From NCBI RefSeq assembly GCF_031886125.1, contig NZ_CP119391.1:2604001-2668000 (forward strand): DNA of 64,000 bases. Direction: 5' to 3'. The first letter of the stretch is position 1, and every line of letters starts with the position of its first letter. Below, piece by piece: positions 62,734 to 64,000 of this stretch. The position numbers and the translations under genes were made by a program. The notes under the pieces were generated by a model. The model had not been told where the DNA came from. It saw only the letters and a program-made list of their open reading frames with translations, and did no database searches. The DNA is from Halomonas piscis (lineage in GTDB: Bacteria > Pseudomonadota > Gammaproteobacteria > Pseudomonadales > Halomonadaceae).

Positions 62734-64000
62734 ATGGATCAGTTCATCATCAACATCCTCTTTGTGGGCGCCTCCTTTGCGCTCTACATCGGCATTGCCG
62801 TCTGGGCGCGCGCCGGCTCGACCAAGGACTTCTACGTCGCCGGCGGCGGCGTCCATCCGGTTACCAACGGCATGGCCACGGCGGCGGACTGGATGTCCGC
62901 GGCGTCGTTCATTTCCATGGCCGGCCTGCTGGCCGCCGGCGGCTACGCCAACTCGACCTATCTGATGGGCTGGACCGGCGGCTACGTGCTGCTGGCCATG
63001 CTGCTTGCCCCCTATCTGCGCAAGTTCGGCAAGTTCACCGTCCCGGCCTTTATCGGCGATCGCTTCTACAGCGACACGGCGCGCCTGATCGCGGTGGTCT
63101 GCCTGATCATTGCCTCAACCACCTACGTCATTGGCCAGATGACCGGGGCCGGCGTTGCGTTCTCGCGCTTTCTGGAAGTGCCCAACACCGCAGGGATCTG
63201 GATTGCCGCGCTGATCGTGTTCCTCTACGCCGTGTTCGGCGGCATGAAGGGCATCACCTATACCCAGGTGGCCCAGTACGTGGTGCTGATCATCGCCTAC
63301 ACCATTCCCGCGGTATTCATCGCCATGCACCTCACCGGCAACCCCATCCCCATGTTCGGGATGTTCAGCACCCACACCGAGTCCGGCATGCCGCTTCTGG
63401 ACAAGCTCGACCAGGTGGTGACGGCGCTGGGGTTCAACGCCTACACCGCCGACGTCGACAACAAGCTCAACATGGTGCTGTTTACCCTCTCGCTGATGGT
63501 GGGTACCGCCGGGCTGCCCCACGTCATCATCCGCTTTTTCACCGTGCCCAAGGTGGCGGATGCGCGCTGGTCCGCGGGCTGGGCGCTGGTGTTCATCGCC
63601 CTGCTGTACGTCACCGCGCCGGCGGTGGGCTCCATGGCGCGGCTCAACCTGCTGACCACGGTCTACCCGGACATGGCCCAGCAGACCGAGAACTACGACG
63701 CCGCCGCCCAGAACCCCATCCGCTATGAAGACCGTCCCGGCTGGATCCGCTCCTGGGAAGAAACCGGTCTGATCACCTTCGAGGACAAGAACGGCGACGA
63801 CCGCATCCAGCTCTACAACGACGACAGCGACGCCTTTAGCGACAAGGCCGAAGAGTTCGGCTGGGAAGGCAACGAGCTGTCGGTCAACAACGATATCCTG
63901 GTGCTGGCCAACCCCGAAATCGCCAATCTGCCGCCCTGGGTGATCGGCCTGATCGCCGCCGGCGGGGTCGCCGCCGCGCTTTCCACCGCGGCCGGGCTGC
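62734..64000 (+). CDS. Sodium:solute symporter (acetate-type, VC_2705 subfamily), N-terminal part
   Basis: The first 422 residues are present and the frame runs past the window end. Transmembrane segments begin at about residues 7, 50 and 75. ADWMSAASFISMAGLLAAGGY and GLPHVIIRFFTVPKVADAR are the symporter signatures. A hydrophilic insertion of about 80 residues (about 315-395) between helices is typical of this subfamily as opposed to ActP. It probably imports acetate or a similar short acid with sodium. It starts six bases after the DUF4212 gene. Confidence 0.9.
   Translation, partial: MDQFIINILFVGASFALYIGIAVWARAGSTKDFYVAGGGVHPVTNGMATAADWMSAASFISMAGLLAAGGYANSTYLMGWTGGYVLLAMLLAPYLRKFGKFTVPAFIGDRFYSDTARLIAVVCLIIASTTYVIGQMTGAGVAFSRFLEVPNTAGIWIAALIVFLYAVFGGMKGITYTQVAQYVVLIIAYTIPAVFIAMHLTGNPIPMFGMFSTHTESGMPLLDKLDQVVTALGFNAYTADVDNKLNMVLFTLSLMVGTAGLPHVIIRFFTVPKVADARWSAGWALVFIALLYVTAPAVGSMARLNLLTTVYPDMAQQTENYDAAAQNPIRYEDRPGWIRSWEETGLITFEDKNGDDRIQLYNDDSDAFSDKAEEFGWEGNELSVNNDILVLANPEIANLPPWVIGLIAAGGVAAALSTAAGL

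Overview
The window looks like a chromosomal segment of a halophilic gammaproteobacterium of the Halomonadaceae (Halomonas or a close relative). The evidence is a high G+C content, gammaproteobacterial gene content and a set of ectoine-degradation genes in the order doeA-doeB-doeX-(doeC), as I recall it from Halomonas elongata. The assignment comes from gene content only; no database was searched.

Region 1 (1-6255) is an integron. An intact integrase gene (intI, 5290-6255, +) has a LexA box over its promoter. It faces an array of gene cassettes (about 489-4312), all read on the minus strand. Each cassette ends in an attC-like imperfect palindrome bounded by complementary GTTATNY/RNATAAC core sites. 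The cargo is a membrane protein, a DUF5677-like protein, a lipoprotein and a two-gene cassette of tiny proteins, all of unknown function. An IS5-family element sits between intI and the candidate attI, and an IS3-family element has cut off the distal attC.

Region 2 (6300-22460) holds luxS, a small monooxygenase-like gene, the ectoine catabolic genes (ectoine hydrolase, deacetylase, Lrp-type regulator, aldehyde dehydrogenase), a GhrA-type reductase, a LysO-type exporter, an aaeXAB-type efflux operon, qmcA-nfeD, a second IS5-family copy, a ZIP transporter and a YdgA-like protein.

Region 3 (22600-28710) holds a BaeSR-like two-component system with a Spy-like periplasmic protein, a SulP transporter and an ExaC-type aldehyde dehydrogenase.

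Region 4 (28830-38510) is a long minus-strand block. It covers urate oxidation and ureide breakdown (puuD, hiuH, puuE, ughY/allE, allA, with uraD divergent) followed by a TAXI-type TRAP transporter and a UspA protein. Two TTGTATACAR palindromes flank uraD.

Region 5 (38680-46350) holds lldD divergent from lactate permease-glcDEF, then glcG: lactate and glycolate oxidation.

Region 6 (46380-47110) is a tRNA operon with two Val(TAC) and three Asp(GTC) genes.

Region 7 (47105-59160) is the microaerobic respiration block: ccoNOQP, ccoGHIS, a SafE-like gene, a hemN-like gene and anr/fnr. Sites resembling FNR boxes lie about 41.5 bp upstream of inferred starts for ccoN and the hemN-like gene. The hemN-like product lacks one of the radical-SAM cysteines and other catalytic residues.

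Region 8 (59200-64000) holds a REP pair, ttcA, a DUF294/CBS/cNMP signalling protein and the start of an acetate-type sodium:solute symporter operon that runs off the window.
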